Of a DNA stretch of 64,000 bases, positions 17,143 through 26,941 are shown one piece after another. Positions within the stretch are counted from its first letter, which is position 1, and each line of letters begins with the position of its first letter. The translations under genes and the position numbers were made by a program. The stretch is taken from the NCBI RefSeq assembly GCF_000308795.1, contig NZ_BAGK01000071.1, forward strand, positions 1-64,000, in the 5' to 3' direction. This stretch comes from Nocardia thailandica NBRC 100428 (GTDB lineage Bacteria; Actinomycetota; Actinomycetes; Mycobacteriales; Mycobacteriaceae). The notes beneath the pieces were generated by a model. That model searched no databases. It was not told the DNA's origin and saw nothing but the letters and a program-made list of their open reading frames with translations.

Positions 17143-17194
17143 GCGGCGGACTTCGGTTGCGGTACCGGTGATCTCCGCACCGGTGGTCCGCCGC
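17143..17194 (-). terminator. Nested hairpin downstream of panB
   Basis: Bases 17143-17151 pair with 17186-17194, enclosing a second stem of 17164-17170 with 17178-17184. It lies about 20 nt after the panB stop on the minus strand. The rest of the 206-nt gap up to the lipoprotein start shows no further gene. Confidence 0.5.
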
Positions 17195-17214
17195 CGGACC
17201 GGCTCAGGACCGGG

Positions 17215-18069
17215 TCAGAAGCTGTGCTCGGGCGCCGGGAAGGTGCCCTGGGCGACCTCGGCGGCATAGGCCGCCGCGGCCGCGCGCAGCTCGTCGCCGA
17301 CGTTGCCGAAGCGCTTGACGAACTTCGCGGTCCTGCCGCTGGTGTAGCCGGCCATGTCCTGCCACACCAGCACCTGGGCGTCGCAGTCCGCGCCCGCGCC
17401 GATGCCGACGGTCGGGATGGTCAGCTTGTGGGTGACCTGGCCGGCCAGTTCGGCGGGCACCATCTCCATCACCACCGAGAACGCCCCCGCCTCCTGCACG
17501 GCCAGCGCGTCGGCGATGAGCTGCTCGGCGCCGTCGCCGCGTCCCTGCACGCGGAAGCCGCCCAGGGTGTTGACGCTCTGCGGGGTGAACCCGATGTGCG
17601 CCATGACCGGGATGCCCGCCGACGTGATCAGCGCGATCTGCTCGGCGACCCGCTCACCGCCCTCGAGCTTGACCGCGTGGGCGCCGCCCTCCTTCATGAA
17701 CCGGGTCGCGGTGGCCAGCGCCTGCTGCGGCGAGGACTCGTAGGTGCCGAACGGCAGGTCGGCGACCACGAGCGCGTGCGGCGCGCCCCGCACCACGCCG
17801 CGCACCAGCGGGACGAGCTCGTCCACGGTGATCGGCACGGTGGTGTCGTAGCCGTAGACCACGTTGGCCGCGGAATCGCCGACGAGCAGCACGGGGATGC
17901 CCGCCTCCTCGAACAGCCGGGCCGAGGAGTAGTCGTAGGCGGTGAGCATGGCCCAGCGCTGACCGTCGGCCTTCATCTGCTGCAGATGCTGGACGCGGGT
18001 CTTGCGGCGAGGCCGGTTCTCGGCCGGAGCGGCACCGTAGGCAGGGGTCTCCGCATCGGATACGGACAT
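17215..18069 (-). CDS. panB: 3-methyl-2-oxobutanoate hydroxymethyltransferase
   Basis: PanB transfers a hydroxymethyl group from methylene-tetrahydrofolate to ketoisovalerate, giving ketopantoate, the first step of pantothenate (coenzyme A) synthesis. The 284-aa product has the family segments [32 protein letters not shown] and A-H-I-G-F-T-P-Q-S. The ATG at 18069 is preceded by AGAGGGA at a good distance and starts a short N-terminal extension typical of mycobacterial PanB. It is divergent from the CaeA-like gene, as in the M. tuberculosis Rv2225 region. Confidence 0.96.
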   Translation of the reverse strand: MSVSDAETPAYGAAPAENRPRRKTRVQHLQQMKADGQRWAMLTAYDYSSARLFEEAGIPVLLVGDSAANVVYGYDTTVPITVDELVPLVRGVVRGAPHALVVADLPFGTYESSPQQALATATRFMKEGGAHAVKLEGGERVAEQIALITSAGIPVMAHIGFTPQSVNTLGGFRVQGRGDGAEQLIADALAVQEAGAFSVVMEMVPAELAGQVTHKLTIPTVGIGAGADCDAQVLVWQDMAGYTSGRTAKFVKRFGNVGDELRAAAAAYAAEVAQGTFPAPEHSF

Positions 18070-18283
18070 CGTCGTCCCTCTTTCGTCTGGTTCCTCGAGG
18101 CCCGTAGCGGGTCCCCGGGTTTTTCTGACGAATCCAGTGTGCCACCACGGCGGATGCCGGTTTAAGTGATCCCGCCGGTGGGGTTCGTCACAGCGCGGGC
18201 CCGGCACCGGCGTCGGTTACGGTGTGGCGGGCCCACTCGGGGGTCCGCGGGGTGCGCCACGGGCGCGGAGAGGTGGGCCGACG

Positions 18284-19804
18284 TTGCTGCGTCGCGGAGT
18301 CGTCGCCACGGTGGTCGCTGCGGCGGTCGTCCTGGCGGGCTGCACGGTCACCGGCGGTTCCCGGGAGCTCCCCCCGCCGCCGGACGGCCTCGCCCGGTTC
18401 TACGAGCAGCGGGTCGACTGGGGCTCGTGCGAGTCGTTCGGCGGCCCCGACGACCGGCTGCCGCCCAACACCCAGTGCGCCCGCATCGAGGTCCCCGTCG
18501 ATTACGCCAGGCCGGACGGGCCGACCGCCCGGATCGCCCTGTCGCGTGCCCGGGCCACCGGGCCGAAGATCGGCTCGTTGCTGATGAATCCCGGCGGACC
18601 GGGGGTGTCGGGGTTGTCGATGACCGGGGTCGGTAATCGCACCGCGCTGGCCCAGCGGTTCGACCGGGTCGGCTTCGACCCGCGCGGCGTCGGTTCCTCC
18701 GAGCCCGCCATCGTCTGCCTGACCCCGGCGCAGGCCGATGCCGAGCGCGCCGAGCCGCCGGTGGCGAACACGCCCGAGGGCGTCGCCGCCGCCGAGGCCG
18801 ACAACCGCGAATACGCGGGCCGCTGCACCGAGCGGACCGGCGACGACTTCCTCGCCCACGTCGGCACCAGGGAGGTCGTGCAGGACATGGACGTCATCCG
18901 GGCGGTGCTCGGCGATCCGGAGCTGACCTACCTCGGCTACTCCTACGGCACCCGCCTCGGGTCCGCCTACGCCGAGAAGTTCCCGGACCGGGTGCGCGCG
19001 CTCGTCCTCGACGGCGCCGTCGACTCCGCCCAGGACCCCATCCAGGAGTCGCTGCGCCAGGCCGCCGGCTTCCAGGGCGTGTTCGACGCCTTCGCCGCCG
19101 ACTGCGCGACCCTGCCGGACTGCCCGCTCGGCACCGATCCCGGCCAGGCGGTCGCCCGCTTCCGGGCGCTGCTGATCCCGCTGGAGACCACGCCCGCCCG
19201 CACGAGCGACCCGCGCGGGCTCGGCTACAACGACGCGGTCACCGGCGTGCAGCAGGCGCTCTACAGCGAGTCGTTCTGGCCCGACCTGCGCCAGGGCCTC
19301 GCCGAGCTGGCCGCGGGCACCGGCGACACCCTGCTCGCCCTGGCCGACCAGTACGACGGGCGCCGCCCGGACGGCACCTACAGCAACACCCAGGACGCGT
19401 TCAACGCCATCCGCTGCGTCGACGACCCGCGGGTGACGGACCCGGCCGTGGCGGCCCGCCAGGACGCCGAGTACCGCCGCGCCGCGCCTTTCCTGGACGA
19501 CGGCCGCGGCACGGGCATCGCGCCGCTGGAACTGTGCGCGGTGTGGCCGGTCCCCAACACCAGTACCCCGCACCGCGTCTCCGCGCCCGGGCTGCCGCGT
19601 ACCGTGGTGGTCTCCACCACCGACGACCCGGCCACTCCGTATCAGTCCGGTGTCGATCTGGCCGCGCAGCTGGGCGCCGCGCTGATCACCTATCGCGGCA
19701 ACCAGCACACCGCCGCCCTTGTGGCCGGTGACCGGTGCCTCGACGGCGCCGTCATCGCCTATCTGGTCGACCTCACCGAGCCCGCCGACGGCCTCACCTG
19801 CTGA
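18284..19804 (+). CDS. CaeA/Hip1-like lipoprotein serine hydrolase
   Basis: A 506-aa exported alpha/beta hydrolase. The signal peptide has R-R in its n-region and ends in the lipobox L-A-G-C (Cys about residue 20). The nucleophile is in G-Y-S-Y-G-T; the acid lies in T-T-D-D-P-A-T-P and the His in G-N-Q-H-T-A. This is the family of M. tuberculosis Rv2223c and Rv2224c (CaeA/Hip1), cell-envelope serine proteases or esterases; Hip1 cleaves GroEL2. There is one copy here where M. tuberculosis has two. The TTG at 18284 follows GGAGAGG (18267-18273) and gives a normal signal peptide; a GTG at 18224 is the alternative. glnA2 follows in the same order as in M. tuberculosis. Confidence 0.85.
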   Translation: MLRRGVVATVVAAAVVLAGCTVTGGSRELPPPPDGLARFYEQRVDWGSCESFGGPDDRLPPNTQCARIEVPVDYARPDGPTARIALSRARATGPKIGSLLMNPGGPGVSGLSMTGVGNRTALAQRFDRVGFDPRGVGSSEPAIVCLTPAQADAERAEPPVANTPEGVAAAEADNREYAGRCTERTGDDFLAHVGTREVVQDMDVIRAVLGDPELTYLGYSYGTRLGSAYAEKFPDRVRALVLDGAVDSAQDPIQESLRQAAGFQGVFDAFAADCATLPDCPLGTDPGQAVARFRALLIPLETTPARTSDPRGLGYNDAVTGVQQALYSESFWPDLRQGLAELAAGTGDTLLALADQYDGRRPDGTYSNTQDAFNAIRCVDDPRVTDPAVAARQDAEYRRAAPFLDDGRGTGIAPLELCAVWPVPNTSTPHRVSAPGLPRTVVVSTTDDPATPYQSGVDLAAQLGAALITYRGNQHTAALVAGDRCLDGAVIAYLVDLTEPADGLTC

Positions 19805-19837
19805 CTCCGCACAGCTGGCCGGAACCGGCCGTGAGAT

Positions 19838-19882
19838 GTGACGGGTTCGAAATCGAGCGCGTGTATGTAACACGGATTTAAC
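19838..19882 (+). promoter_or_regulatory. Possible degenerate GlnR-binding region upstream of glnA2
   Basis: GTGAC (19838) followed after 6 nt by GAAAT (19849), and GTAAC (19867) followed after 6 nt by TTAAC (19878). Each pair has the spacing of the GlnR half-site pair GTnAC-n6-GaAAC, but the second elements deviate and the two pairs are 29 nt apart instead of 22. Weaker than the box before glnA1. Confidence 0.3.
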
Positions 19883-19892
19883 GCCGGGTGCT

Positions 19893-19898
19893 TACGCT
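19893..19898 (+). promoter_or_regulatory. Probable -10 element of a leaderless glnA2 transcript
   Basis: TACGCT lies 7 nt before the ATG at 19906. It supports that start, which is also the conserved N-terminus M-D-R-Q-K-E-F. Confidence 0.5.
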
Positions 19899-19905
19899 CG
19901 CCGGT

Positions 19906-21243
19906 ATGGATCGCCAGAAGGAATTCGTGCTGCGGACGCTCGAAGAGCGGGACATCCGCTTCGTACGTCTCTGGTTCACCGACGTGCTGGGCTATCTCAA
20001 GTCCGTCGCCATCGCCCCCGCCGAGCTCGAGGGCGCGTTCGAGGAGGGCATCGGCTTCGACGGCTCGGCCATCGAGGGCTTCGCCCGCGTCTCCGAGGCC
20101 GACATGGTCGCCCGTCCGGATCCGTCCACCTTCCAGGTGCTGCCCTGGGCCACCTCCAAGGGCCATCAGCACTCCGCGCGCATGTTCTGCGACATCACCA
20201 TGCCCGACGGCTCGCCGTCGTGGGCGGACCCGCGCCACGTGCTGCGCCGCCAGCTCAACAAGGCCGGTGACGTCGGCTTCAGCTGCTACGTGCACCCCGA
20301 GATCGAGTTCTTCCTGCTGAAGAACGGCCCCGACGGCGCGCCGCCGCAGCCCGCCGACAACGGCGGCTTCTTCGACCAGGCCGTGCACGACTCGGCGCCC
20401 AACTTCCGGCGCCACGCCATCGACGCGCTCGAGTCGATGGGCATCTCGGTCGAGTTCAGCCACCACGAGGGCGCGCCGGGCCAGCAGGAGATCGACCTGC
20501 GCTACGCCGACGCGCTGTCCATGGCCGACAACGTGATGACCTTCCGCTACCTCATCAAGGAGGTCGCGATCGACGAGGGCGTGCGGGCCACCTTCATGCC
20601 CAAGCCGTTCCCGGAGTGGCCCGGCTCGGCCATGCACACCCACATGAGCCTGTTCGAGGGCGAGAACAACGCCTTCGCCGATCCGGACGACCCGGAGAAC
20701 CTCTCCCAGACCGCGCGCTCGTTCATCGCGGGCATCCTCGAGCACGCCCCGGAGATCAGCGCGATCACCAACCAGTGGGTCAACTCCTACAAGCGCTTGA
20801 TCCACGGCGGCGAGGCCCCGACGGCGGCGTCGTGGGGCCGGTCCAACCGCTCGGCGCTGGTCCGCGTGCCCATGTACACCCCGAACAAGTCCTCCTCGCG
20901 CCGCGTCGAGATCCGCAGCCCCGATTCGGCCTGCAACCCCTACCTGACTTTCGCGGTGCTGCTGGCCGCCGGCCTGCGCGGTATCGAGAAGGGCTACACG
21001 CTGCCGCCGGAGGCCGAGGACGACGTGTGGTCGCTGACCTCCGCCGAGCGCCGGGCGATGGGCTTCCGCGAGTTGCCGGGCACCCTGGACGAGGCGCTGC
21101 AGGCCATGGAGCGGTCGGAACTGGTCGCCGAGACCCTCGGCGAGCACGTGTTCGACTTCTTCCTGCGCAACAAGCGCCGGGAGTGGGCGGGCTACCGCAG
21201 CCAGGTCACCCCGTGGGAGCTCTCGGAGTACCTGGGCCTCTAG
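19906..21243 (+). CDS. glnA2: Glutamine synthetase type I, GlnA2
   Basis: This cytoplasmic enzyme makes glutamine from glutamate, ammonia and ATP. The 445-aa product is recognisably the GlnA2 of Mycobacteriales: it starts M-D-R-Q-K-E-F-V-L-R-T-L and carries F-D-G-S-A-I-E-G-F, the metal-binding H-P-E-I-E-F-F, H-H-E-G-A-P-G-Q-Q-E, and the ATP-site G-S-A-M-H-T-H-M-S. It is the shorter GSI-alpha type: it lacks the adenylylation tyrosine region found in GlnA1 at 41471. In M. tuberculosis GlnA2 is not essential and its role is minor. It is followed by glnE after 69 nt, the same pair as Rv2222c-Rv2221c. Confidence 0.95.
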   Translation: MDRQKEFVLRTLEERDIRFVRLWFTDVLGYLKSVAIAPAELEGAFEEGIGFDGSAIEGFARVSEADMVARPDPSTFQVLPWATSKGHQHSARMFCDITMPDGSPSWADPRHVLRRQLNKAGDVGFSCYVHPEIEFFLLKNGPDGAPPQPADNGGFFDQAVHDSAPNFRRHAIDALESMGISVEFSHHEGAPGQQEIDLRYADALSMADNVMTFRYLIKEVAIDEGVRATFMPKPFPEWPGSAMHTHMSLFEGENNAFADPDDPENLSQTARSFIAGILEHAPEISAITNQWVNSYKRLIHGGEAPTAASWGRSNRSALVRVPMYTPNKSSSRRVEIRSPDSACNPYLTFAVLLAAGLRGIEKGYTLPPEAEDDVWSLTSAERRAMGFRELPGTLDEALQAMERSELVAETLGEHVFDFFLRNKRREWAGYRSQVTPWELSEYLGL

Positions 21244-21300
21244 CCCCGGCCGAAGTCTCACCCAGCGGTTTCGGCGGGGCCGGGTGTCGGTTCCGGCATG

Positions 21301-21306
21301 TATTTT
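21301..21306 (+). promoter_or_regulatory. Probable -10 element of a leaderless glnE transcript
   Basis: TATTTT lies 6 nt before the ATG at 21313, in a small AT-rich island. It decides for that start over the ATG at 21298, which is inside the promoter. Confidence 0.5.
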
Positions 21307-21312
21307 CTAAGC

Positions 21313-24300
21313 ATGGTCCGGCCCCCGACTACCCGTTCCGCTGTCCCCGGCGTCGGACGGCTCGGCTTGCTAGAGCCGTCGGCGGCGCACAATCTGCACG
21401 AGCTCGGCTGGGACACCGTCGACGGTGTCCCGCTGCTGTGGTCGCTGTCGCGGTCGCCCGACGCCGATCTCGCGCTGACCACGCTGATCCGTCTGCGCGA
21501 GGCGCTCGAAGACGGCTGGGCCGAACTCGATTCGGCGCTGCGCACCGACACCACCCTGCGCGGCAGGCTGTTCGCGCTGCTCGGTTCGTCGACCACCTTC
21601 GGTGACCACCTCGTCGCGGAACCGCGGGGCTGGCAGCTGCTGCGCAGGCCCCAGCTGCCGACCCGCTCGGAGATGCTGGCCGACCTGCTCGACGCGGTCG
21701 ACGCGGTGCCCGAGGAGGGGCCCAACGCCGGGCCGATGCTGTTCCGCGCCGGCGTGGACGGTCCCGAGGCGATCGCCCTGCTGCGCAAGCGGTATCGCGA
21801 TCAGCTGATGGTGCTGGCCGCGATCGACCTGGCCTCCACCGTCGAGGACGACGAGCCCGAGCCCGAGTACCTGACCGTCGGCGAGCACCTGTCCGACCTG
21901 GCCGACGTCGCGCTGACCGCCGCGCTCTCCGTCGCGGTCGCGCGGGTCTGCCGCAACGGTCCGGTTCCGGTGCGGCTCGCGGTCGTCGCCATGGGCAAAT
22001 GCGGTGCGCGCGAACTGAACTACGTCAGCGACGTCGACGTCGTGTTCGTCGCCGAGCCCGCCGACACGACCGCCACCCGCCTGGCCGCGGAGATGATGAG
22101 CGTGGGCAGCCAGGCCTTCTTCGAGGTCGACGCCGCGCTGCGCCCCGAGGGCAAGGCGGGCGCGCTGGTGCGCACGCTGGACTCGCACCTGGCCTACTAC
22201 AAGCGCTGGGCGCGGACGTGGGAGTTCCAGGCGCTGCTGAAGAACCGCCCGATGACCGGCGACCTCGAGCTCGGGCAGCAGTACCGCGACGCGGTCATGC
22301 CGATGGTCTGGCAGGCCAGCGAGCGCCCGGATTTCGTCGCCGAGGTCCAGGCCATGCGCAGGCGGGTGGAGGACCTTGTCCCCGAGGACCTGCGCGACCG
22401 CGAGCTCAAACTGGGCGCGGGCAGCCTGCGCGACGTCGAATTCGCCGTGCAGCTGCTGCAACTGGTGCACGGCCGGGTCGACGAGTCGCTGCACGTGGTC
22501 AACACGGTCGAGGCGCTGGCCGCGCTCGCCGCGGGCGGGTACGTCGGCCGCGAGGATGCCGCGCATCTCACCGAGTCCTATGAGTTCCTCCGCCTGCTCG
22601 AGCACCGGCTGCAGTTGCAGCGGCTCAGGCGCACCCACACGCTGCCCGCGGCCGACGACGCCGACGGCATGCGCTGGCTGGCCCGCGCGGCGCACATCCG
22701 CCCGGACGGCCGCCAGGGCGCCGCGGGCGTGCTGGACACCGAGATCCGGCGCAACGCGGTGCAGGTGCGCCGGCTGCACGCCAAGCTGTTCTACCGGCCG
22801 CTGCTCGAGTCGGTGGCCCGTCTCGACTCCGACGCGCTCCGGCTGAGCCCCGACGCCGCCGTCCGCCAGCTCGCGGCGCTGGGCTACGCGGCCCCGGAGA
22901 ACGCCCTGAGCCACCTCAAGGCGCTCACCGGCGGCGTCTCGCGCAAGGGCCGCATCCAGGCGCTGCTGCTGCCCACCCTGCTCGAATGGCTCGGCGACAC
23001 ACCGAATCCCGACGCGGGCCTGCTGGCCTACCGCCGGGTGTCGGAGGGGCTCAACGACCAGATCTGGTTCCTGCGCGAGCTGCGCGACGAGAGCATCGTC
23101 GCTCAGCGGCTGATGACGGTGCTCGGCTCCTCGGAGTACCTGCCCGATCTGCTGATCAACGCGCCCGAGACGATCCGCATGTACGCCGACGGCCCGGCGG
23201 GCCCGCAGCTGACCGTGCCCCAGCCCGACGAGGTCGCCCGCGGCATCCTCACCGCCGCCGCCCGCTACGACGACCCGCGCAAGGCGGTGGCCGCGGCGCG
23301 GTCGCTGCGCAGGCACGAGCTGGCCCGGGTCTCCTCGGCCGACCTGCTCGGGCTGCTCACCGTGCAGCAGGTCTGCAAGGCGCTGTCCTCGGTGTGGGTG
23401 GCGGTGCTCGAGGCCGCGCTGCGGGCGGTCATCCGCGCCTCCGAGGCCGAGCGCGGCGCGCCCGCCCCCGCCGACTTCGCCGTCATCGGCATGGGCAGGC
23501 TCGGCGGCTGGGAACTGGGTTACGGCTCGGACGCCGACGTGCTTTTCGTCTGCGATCCCCGCCCCGGCGAGGACGAGACCGTCGCGGTGAAGTGGGCCAT
23601 CGGCATCGCTGAGCAGGTCCAGCGCCTGCTGGGCGCGCCGAGCACCGACCCGCCGCTGCAGGTCGACGCGGGCCTGCGCCCCGAGGGCCGCAACGGCGCC
23701 CTGGTCCGCACCCTGGCCGCTTACAAGGCCTACTACACCCAGTGGGCGCAGCCCTGGGAGGTCCAGGCCCTGCTGCGGGCGCATCAGGTGGCGGGCGACG
23801 AGGACCTGGGTGTGCGGTTCCTGCACGTCATCGATCCGGTCCGTTATCCGGCGGGCGGGGTGTCGGCCGACGCGGTCCGCGAGATCCGCCGGATCAAGGC
23901 CCGGGTGGACTCCGAGCGGCTGCCGCGCGGCGCCGACCCGGCCACCCACACCAAACTGGGCCGCGGCGGCCTGGCCGACATCGAGTGGACCGTGCAGCTG
24001 CTGCAGCTGCGCCACGCCCACGAGGTGCCCGCCCTGCACAACACCTCGACGCTGGAATCGCTCGACGTCATCGAGGCCGAGGGCATCCTCGAGCCGGGGG
24101 ACGTCGCGCTGCTGCGCGAGTCCTGGCTCACCGCGACCGGCGCCCGCAACGCCCTGGTCCTGGTGAAGGGCAAACCGACCGATCAGCTGCCCTCGCCGGG
24201 CCGTCTACTATCGGCCGTCGCGCGCGCCGCGGGCTGGCCCAATTTCGACGGCGGCGAGTTCCTCGACCACTACCTGCGCGTCACCCGCCGCGCCAGGGCG

Positions 24301-24327
24301 GTCGTCGAACGCGTCTTCGGCGCCTGA
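21313..24327 (+). CDS. glnE: Glutamine synthetase adenylyltransferase / deadenylase
   Basis: GlnE switches glutamine synthetase off by AMP transfer to a tyrosine and removes the AMP again. The 1004-aa product has the two nucleotidyltransferase domains of the family. The N-terminal one (deadenylase) has E-L-N-Y-V-S-D-V-D with D240 and D242; the C-terminal one (adenylylase) has E-L-G-Y-G-S-D-A-D with D740 and D742. Each is followed by a helical domain with R-P-E-G-K or R-P-E-G-R. The target here is the GlnA1 type at 41471, which has the acceptor tyrosine, about 17 kb away; in M. tuberculosis glnE and glnA1 are neighbours. The last 120 nt overlap the end of the convergent AraC-type gene. Confidence 0.96.
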   Translation: MVRPPTTRSAVPGVGRLGLLEPSAAHNLHELGWDTVDGVPLLWSLSRSPDADLALTTLIRLREALEDGWAELDSALRTDTTLRGRLFALLGSSTTFGDHLVAEPRGWQLLRRPQLPTRSEMLADLLDAVDAVPEEGPNAGPMLFRAGVDGPEAIALLRKRYRDQLMVLAAIDLASTVEDDEPEPEYLTVGEHLSDLADVALTAALSVAVARVCRNGPVPVRLAVVAMGKCGARELNYVSDVDVVFVAEPADTTATRLAAEMMSVGSQAFFEVDAALRPEGKAGALVRTLDSHLAYYKRWARTWEFQALLKNRPMTGDLELGQQYRDAVMPMVWQASERPDFVAEVQAMRRRVEDLVPEDLRDRELKLGAGSLRDVEFAVQLLQLVHGRVDESLHVVNTVEALAALAAGGYVGREDAAHLTESYEFLRLLEHRLQLQRLRRTHTLPAADDADGMRWLARAAHIRPDGRQGAAGVLDTEIRRNAVQVRRLHAKLFYRPLLESVARLDSDALRLSPDAAVRQLAALGYAAPENALSHLKALTGGVSRKGRIQALLLPTLLEWLGDTPNPDAGLLAYRRVSEGLNDQIWFLRELRDESIVAQRLMTVLGSSEYLPDLLINAPETIRMYADGPAGPQLTVPQPDEVARGILTAAARYDDPRKAVAAARSLRRHELARVSSADLLGLLTVQQVCKALSSVWVAVLEAALRAVIRASEAERGAPAPADFAVIGMGRLGGWELGYGSDADVLFVCDPRPGEDETVAVKWAIGIAEQVQRLLGAPSTDPPLQVDAGLRPEGRNGALVRTLAAYKAYYTQWAQPWEVQALLRAHQVAGDEDLGVRFLHVIDPVRYPAGGVSADAVREIRRIKARVDSERLPRGADPATHTKLGRGGLADIEWTVQLLQLRHAHEVPALHNTSTLESLDVIEAEGILEPGDVALLRESWLTATGARNALVLVKGKPTDQLPSPGRLLSAVARAAGWPNFDGGEFLDHYLRVTRRARAVVERVFGA

Positions 24328-25182
24328 GTCACCCGCGCGGTCGCGGGCCAGCCAGACGGTCGGTGAGCAACCGACCTTCTGGGTGAAGACCCGCGTCAGC
24401 GCGGAATGGTTGGCGTAGCCGAGGTCCGCGGCGATCGCCTTGACCGGCCGCCCGTCCCGCAACCACATCCGGGCCAGGGCCAGGCGCCAGCCGGTGAGGT
24501 AGTCGAGCGGGGTGGTGCCCACCCGATCGCGGAAGCGGGCGGCGAAGGCGCTGCGGGACATGGCCGCTCGCCGTGCCATGGTGTCGAGGGTCCAGTCCTG
24601 TCCGGGTGCCTCGTGGACGGCCAGCAGGGCGGGTGCCAGCTGGGGATCGGCGATACCGGTGAGCAGCCCGGGCGGCAGACCGGCCCGGTCGGGATGGTCG
24701 AGCAGCCAGCGGAGGAGCTGGAGCAGGACGACCTCGAAGAGCCGGTCGGCGACGAGCCGGTGTCCGCAGCGGTGCCGGTCGATCTCGGCGAACAGCAGGG
24801 TCAGCGCCTCGTCGAGCCCGTCCACCTCGGCCAGGGGGACGAGGAGCACCGGCGGCAGCGCCCGGGCGAGGGGGTGCTGCGATCCGCCCTCGAAATCGAT
24901 GGTGGCGCAGGCGAAGTCGGCACCCTCGTGGGGCGGGTTGTAGAAGTCGTGTGCCAGCGGCCGCGGGTAGAAGAGCAGGCTGGGCTCGGTGACGGTCGAC
25001 CGGCGCACGCCGACGCCGGGCAGCCGCTGTTCCACCTCGAAGGCGCCGGACCGGACGATGTGCAGGTAGCCGCGCCCTTCGGCGCCGAACCGGGTCACCC
25101 CGCACAGCGGGCCGGTGTGCAGCAGGTGGGTGCGCACGCGGAAGCGTTCCAGCAGTGGGGTGAGGCGGTCGAAGCTCGACAT
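24208..25182 (-). CDS. AraC-family transcriptional regulator with cupin_6-type sensor domain
   Basis: A 324-aa protein. The N-terminal ~170 residues are a cupin-like sensor of the AraC_binding type with F-Y-P-R-P-L-A-H near residue 73. The C-terminal two-helix-turn-helix AraC module follows, with [19 protein letters not shown] and I-A-A-D-L-G-Y. A tail of about 45 residues extends past the module, its coding DNA lying antisense to the last 120 nt of glnE. The divergent neighbour is an AhpD-like gene; regulators of this type often control such a divergent redox gene. Start 25182 has a leaderless -10 element upstream. The inducer is unknown. Confidence 0.87.
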   Translation of the reverse strand: MSSFDRLTPLLERFRVRTHLLHTGPLCGVTRFGAEGRGYLHIVRSGAFEVEQRLPGVGVRRSTVTEPSLLFYPRPLAHDFYNPPHEGADFACATIDFEGGSQHPLARALPPVLLVPLAEVDGLDEALTLLFAEIDRHRCGHRLVADRLFEVVLLQLLRWLLDHPDRAGLPPGLLTGIADPQLAPALLAVHEAPGQDWTLDTMARRAAMSRSAFAARFRDRVGTTPLDYLTGWRLALARMWLRDGRPVKAIAADLGYANHSALTRVFTQKVGCSPTVWLARDRAGDSGAEDAFDDRPGAAGDAQVVVEELAAVEIGPARGARDGR

Positions 25183-25188
25183 CGCCCG

Positions 25189-25194
25189 AGAATA
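25189..25194 (-). promoter_or_regulatory. Probable -10 element of a leaderless araC-type transcript
   Basis: Read on the minus strand, TATTCT lies 6 nt before the ATG at 25182. The rest of the divergent gap (to 25332) has an AT-rich stretch around 25200-25240 that could hold the second promoter and the regulator's operator; no clear repeat was found. Confidence 0.5.
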
Positions 25195-25332
25195 GACGAT
25201 CGGGTAAGCATCAACGACTTTTCGTATCTATCTGTAGTGCCGGGGCGGCAATGCTGGAGACATGCCGCAAGGCAGCCGGCCGTCGCCACCCGCACGGCCG
25301 GGAACTCCACCGACCTCGAGGACCTGAACACC

Positions 25333-25869
25333 ATGTCGCATGTCTCGCTCATCGCCCCCGCCGACGCCGTCACACCGACCCGTGCCCTGCTCGACGAGAT
25401 CACCGTGGCGTTCGGCGCCACCCCCGCCATGTTCCGCGCGGTCGCGAATTCGCCCGCGGCGCTGGACAGCATGTGGGGCTCGTTCCGGGCACTGGGCGGG
25501 GGCACGCTCGGCGCCGCGCTGGGCGAACAGATCGCGGTGGCCGTCGCGAACCGCAACGCCTGCGCGTACTGCCTGGCCGCGCACACCGGACTCGGCCGCA
25601 GGGCCGGGCTCACCGGGGCCGAGCTGGCCTCGGCCCAGACCGGCGACTCCGCGGACCCGAAGACCGCGGCCCTGCTGCGGTTCGCCCTCGCTCTCGTCGA
25701 CGCGCGGGGCGACGTCGGTGCCGACCGGCTCGCCGCGGTCCGTGCCCATGGCTGGACCGAGGCCGAGATCGTCGAAACCATCGCCCACGTCGCGCTCAAC
25801 CTGTTCACCAACTACGTCAACATCGCCCTCGACGTGCCGCTCGACTTCCCCGCGGTGCCGCTGCGCTGA
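25333..25869 (+). CDS. Carboxymuconolactone decarboxylase family protein (AhpD-like)
   Basis: The 178-aa all-helical protein has the AhpD-type active-site segment N-A-C-A-Y-C-L-A-A-H, that is C-x-x-C plus the downstream His, near residue 75. Such proteins act as thiol-dependent alkylhydroperoxidases or in related redox steps. The C-terminal part (I-V-E-T-I-A-H-V-A-L-N-L-F-T-N-Y) is the usual dimer helix. The gene diverges from an AraC-type regulator, a common pairing for this family. The ATG at 25333 begins the conserved protein; the frame is open far upstream through the antisense of the regulator gene and that extension was ignored. Confidence 0.88.
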   Translation: MSHVSLIAPADAVTPTRALLDEITVAFGATPAMFRAVANSPAALDSMWGSFRALGGGTLGAALGEQIAVAVANRNACAYCLAAHTGLGRRAGLTGAELASAQTGDSADPKTAALLRFALALVDARGDVGADRLAAVRAHGWTEAEIVETIAHVALNLFTNYVNIALDVPLDFPAVPLR

Positions 25870-25917
25870 CCGCCGGGGCGTGTGCCGATCGGGGTGCGGT
25901 GTGCCACCCTGTGAGGC

Positions 25918-26940
25918 ATGGGTGAGACGAACGAAGGGCGCGACCCGCGCGCCGGCGAGCTGGCCGCGGCCCTGCTCGACGCGCAGGTCGCGTTCGGCAG
26001 GGAGCAGTTGCGCACGCCGGAGATGTTCCTCGGGCTGGTCATCGACGAGGTCGACGGGTTCCTCGCCGAGGCGAACGAGCTGACCCTGGCCGAGGCCGTC
26101 ACCCCGGAGCTGATCAAGGCGGTGGCGCACAAGTACGCCGTGCAGATCCCGGTCGAGGGCGCCATCCCGGAGCTGGTCGGCGAGATCGCGGCCCGGCTCT
26201 ACAACCACGAGGCCAACGACGAGATCCAGGTCGGCGAGGTCGTCGACGAGCGCCGGTTCGACGAGTTCGTCGCCGCGATCTCCGACATGGACCTCACCCA
26301 CCGGCTGGTGCGGCTGGTGCTGGGCAGCCAGGTCACCGTGGACACCTTCGCCGAGATCGTGCAGCGGGCCGTGGTCACCGCCGTCGAGGACAACCGGCAT
26401 CCCGGCGGCGGCGGCCTGGCCCGCACGCTGCGCGGCACGCTGGCCCGGCTGGCCGAGCCCGCGCTGCCGGCCATCGAGACCGGCGTCGGCCGCCTCACCC
26501 GCAGCGGCGCGCGATTCGTGCTGCGCGGCAACCGCGACGACGCCGACGAGGTCCTGCTCGACGCCGCCCGCGACACCTGGCGCAAGCACACCGGCGACGC
26601 CGTCGGCTCGTTCCGGGAGCTCGTCACCGCCGAGGACATCGAGGACACGGTGGTGCTGGTCTTCGAGTTCTGGCGCACCTTCCGCGACACCGACTACTTC
26701 CGTGCCCTGCTGGACGAGGGCATCGACCACGTCTTCGACAAGTACGGCGACACCTCGCTGGCCGACCTGCTCACCGAACTGGGCGTCGGGCGGGAGGATC
26801 TCGTCGAGGAGGCCCTGCGGTTCGGGCCGCCGGTCATCGAGAAGCTCGACGAGCGGGGCTATCTCGACGGCATCCTGCGGCGCCGCATCGCCCCGTTCTA
26901 CGAATCCGAGCACTTCCGGGCCGTGGTGGCCCGGTTCTGA
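25918..26940 (+). CDS. Conserved hypothetical protein
   Basis: A 340-aa soluble, acidic and largely helical protein with no signal peptide or transmembrane segment. Two related-looking parts are separated by a Gly-rich linker near residue 161; the second half has a D-A-R-D-T-W-R-K-H segment and ends in an R-R-R-I-A-P-F-Y patch. No named domain was recognised. Similar lengths and patterns occur as conserved proteins in Nocardia and Rhodococcus. It follows the AhpD-like gene after 48 nt and converges on ugpC with a 1-nt gap, so it may be co-transcribed with the AhpD-like gene. Confidence 0.7.
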   Translation: MGETNEGRDPRAGELAAALLDAQVAFGREQLRTPEMFLGLVIDEVDGFLAEANELTLAEAVTPELIKAVAHKYAVQIPVEGAIPELVGEIAARLYNHEANDEIQVGEVVDERRFDEFVAAISDMDLTHRLVRLVLGSQVTVDTFAEIVQRAVVTAVEDNRHPGGGGLARTLRGTLARLAEPALPAIETGVGRLTRSGARFVLRGNRDDADEVLLDAARDTWRKHTGDAVGSFRELVTAEDIEDTVVLVFEFWRTFRDTDYFRALLDEGIDHVFDKYGDTSLADLLTELGVGREDLVEEALRFGPPVIEKLDERGYLDGILRRRIAPFYESEHFRAVVARF

Positions 26941-26941
26941 G

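Noticed and set aside
21370-24039. Long minus-strand frames antisense to glnE
   Set aside because: Composition is Arg/Gly/Gln/His-rich nonsense typical of shadow frames; glnE on the plus strand has all family motifs.
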